A DNA stretch of 7,632 bases from Treponema sp. UBA1233 (GTDB lineage Bacteria; Spirochaetota; Spirochaetia; Treponematales; Treponemataceae). The stretch is from NCBI GenBank assembly GCA_002309305.1, contig DBWR01000017.1:1-7632 (forward strand). Reading direction: 5' to 3'. The notes beneath the pieces are model-generated. The model did no database searches, had not been told where the DNA came from, and saw nothing but the letters and a program-made list of their open reading frames with translations. The position numbers and the translations under genes were made by a program. Below, one piece after another: positions 6,712-7,632 of the stretch. Each line of letters begins with the position of its first letter. Position 1 is the stretch's first letter.

Positions 6712-7622
6712 TTGGCGCTGCGAACAAGGCGGAAGCCTAAGTCGTAGCACCTGCTATACAGGTCGAGGCCGCTGTTGCCACGGTACGAGACAACACAGCT
6801 GTTCATTCCGAAGTTCCAACTGCCACCACGTTCAATGCGACGCAACCCGGATGACACACCAACAGACGGAGTATTGTTCTCTATCGTCCCACACCACCAG
6901 TCCCAGCACCATTCCCAGACGTTCCCGCTCATGTCATACAGTCCCTTTGAGTTTGGAGCTTTTGTTTTCACGTCATGAGTTCCGTAATCAGGGCTTGATG
7001 TTCCCAAGTCATAGGAATTACCTTTATACCATGCCACGTCTCCAACTGTGTTGCTGCCGGAGTAGGTGAAGATATCCCTGTTCTCTGATCTTGCACTGTA
7101 CTCCCATTCCGCTTCCGTCGGCAAACGGTAGCCGCTGGCATCAAAGTTGCAGGTAACCGCATTCCATGTCGCATTACTTGAAGTTGGAACACCACCCCAT
7201 TCATCGGGATTTGTTTTTCCGTTTATCTTGTAGCATGGGGAAAGACCTTCCGCTATACTCCTTTTGTTGCAGTAGACAAGGACATCATACCAGCTTACAT
7301 AGTATACAGGATGATTTGGTCCCCTGCCATAAGTATCACTTGGGCTGGAACCGCCATAGGTGCAGTATTTCTCATATTCGGCTTGGGTAACTTCGTGGTT
7401 GCAGATATAAAAGTCGGAGATTACAACTCTGCGTCCGACCTTAAAAACCTCAGAAGCTGGGGTTAATGGAGCCGTGCCGTCATAGGTTCCGCCATTGATT
7501 TTGACAAAGTCAGCCGGCATCTTCAATTTCAAATCCTCAATCAGATTGCTGCAGGAAGCCAGAGCCACCCCGGCAACAATCAGGGCAGTTATTATTCCAA
7601 TCAAACAAAATCTTTTTTTCAT
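6708..7622 (-). CDS. FGE-sulfatase/C-type-lectin-like lipoprotein, candidate DGR variable protein
   Basis: A 304-residue lipoprotein. Residues 1-23 form a signal peptide ending in LAS before C24, a good lipobox, so the protein is expected to be lipid-anchored in the envelope. The rest is one FGE/SUMF1-like domain: FVKINGGTY (39-47), FYICNHEVTQAEYEKYC, VYCNKRSIAEGL, GYRLPTEAEWEYSAR (164-178), GLYDMSGNVWEWCWDWW (227-243), RGGSW (265-269) and LGFRLVR (295-301). Of the two catalytic cysteines of true FGE, only the second has a counterpart (C276); the first position is F271, so formylglycine generation is unlikely. The last 37 codons resemble DGR variable regions, as in T. denticola TvpA, which shares this fold and lipid anchor. 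The start is supported by GGAG at 7629-7632, six bases before the ATG. No clear terminator follows. It is related to, but distinct from, both FGE-like domains of the 1042-residue protein. Confidence 0.87.
   Translation of the reverse strand: MKKRFCLIGIITALIVAGVALASCSNLIEDLKLKMPADFVKINGGTYDGTAPLTPASEVFKVGRRVVISDFYICNHEVTQAEYEKYCTYGGSSPSDTYGRGPNHPVYYVSWYDVLVYCNKRSIAEGLSPCYKINGKTNPDEWGGVPTSSNATWNAVTCNFDASGYRLPTEAEWEYSARSENRDIFTYSGSNTVGDVAWYKGNSYDLGTSSPDYGTHDVKTKAPNSKGLYDMSGNVWEWCWDWWCGTIENNTPSVGVSSGLRRIERGGSWNFGMNSCVVSYRGNSGLDLYSRCYDLGFRLVRSAN
6711..6821 (-). other. Putative DGR-type variable region (codons 268-304)
   Basis: From S268 to the stop, the pattern is SWN followed by small and aromatic residues (N, S, Y, G, D, C, V, F, L) around fixed C276, R281 and R291, closing with LGFRLVR. 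Sixteen of the 25 codons 270-294 end in C and include AAC, AGC, GAC, GGC, TAC, TGC, TTC, CTC and GTC, which is what adenine-targeted change of AAC codons would yield. The 3' flank (LGFRLVRSAN) would be the constant end. An ordinary diverged FGE-like C-terminus could look alike, and C-ending codons are also common elsewhere in this gene (about 45% in codons 160-190). Confidence 0.45.
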
Positions 7623-7628
7623 AAAATT

Positions 7629-7632
7629 CTCC
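7629..7632 (-). promoter_or_regulatory. Ribosome binding site of the lipoprotein gene
   Basis: GGAG on the minus strand lies six bases before the ATG at 7622. The promoter would be beyond the right edge of the window. Confidence 0.75.

Noticed and set aside
6562..6750. Minus-strand 62-codon open frame overlapping the lipoprotein gene end
   Set aside because: It reads the gene end and the decayed copy in another frame, has no ribosome site and shows no family resemblance.

Overview
The window looks like accessory or surface-gene territory of a gut- or oral-type Treponema (Spirochaetota), or a close relative. This is inferred from gene content: a LacI-type sensor fused to GGDEF, several FGE-sulfatase (SUMF1-like) surface proteins, a DUF6273-like module, and an Rpn-family PD-(D/E)XK protein. 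Coding DNA is of moderate GC and the spacers are very AT-rich. No rRNA, tRNA, CRISPR array or complete insertion sequence was seen.

Layout from left to right. Positions 1-109 hold a GC-rich edge and then an AT-rich promoter-like stretch. Positions 110-2083 (+) encode a soluble diguanylate cyclase with an N-terminal periplasmic-binding-protein/LacI-type ligand domain. It converges on a 1042-residue secreted protein at 2169-5297 (-), with a strong terminator for the minus-strand gene between them. The secreted protein is a mosaic of signal peptide, DUF6273-like domain, shortened FGE-like domain, two beta-rich repeats and a second FGE-like domain. Positions 5298-5666 are an AT-rich spacer with an extended -10 promoter for the secreted protein, two separate period-7 repeat arrays and phased A-tracts. 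Positions 5667-6512 (+) encode an Rpn-type nuclease/putative transposase. Positions 6513-6707 hold a short GC-rich palindromic repeat and a decayed tandem copy of the 3' end of the next gene. Positions 6708-7622 (-) encode an FGE-like lipoprotein.

The most interesting region is the 3' end of the lipoprotein gene and the DNA just past it. The last 37 codons resemble the variable region of diversity-generating-retroelement (DGR) target proteins such as Treponema denticola TvpA, which is also an FGE/C-type-lectin-fold lipoprotein. A shortened, diverged direct copy of the same 3' end follows immediately. No reverse transcriptase or clean template repeat is in the window, so the DGR link is inference.

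The genes do not form one operon. Two envelope/secreted FGE-like proteins on the minus strand flank an Rpn gene on the plus strand, and the c-di-GMP enzyme is a separate unit. None of the three FGE-like domains keeps the cysteine pair needed for formylglycine generation, so they are probably binding or display domains and not sulfatase-activating enzymes.
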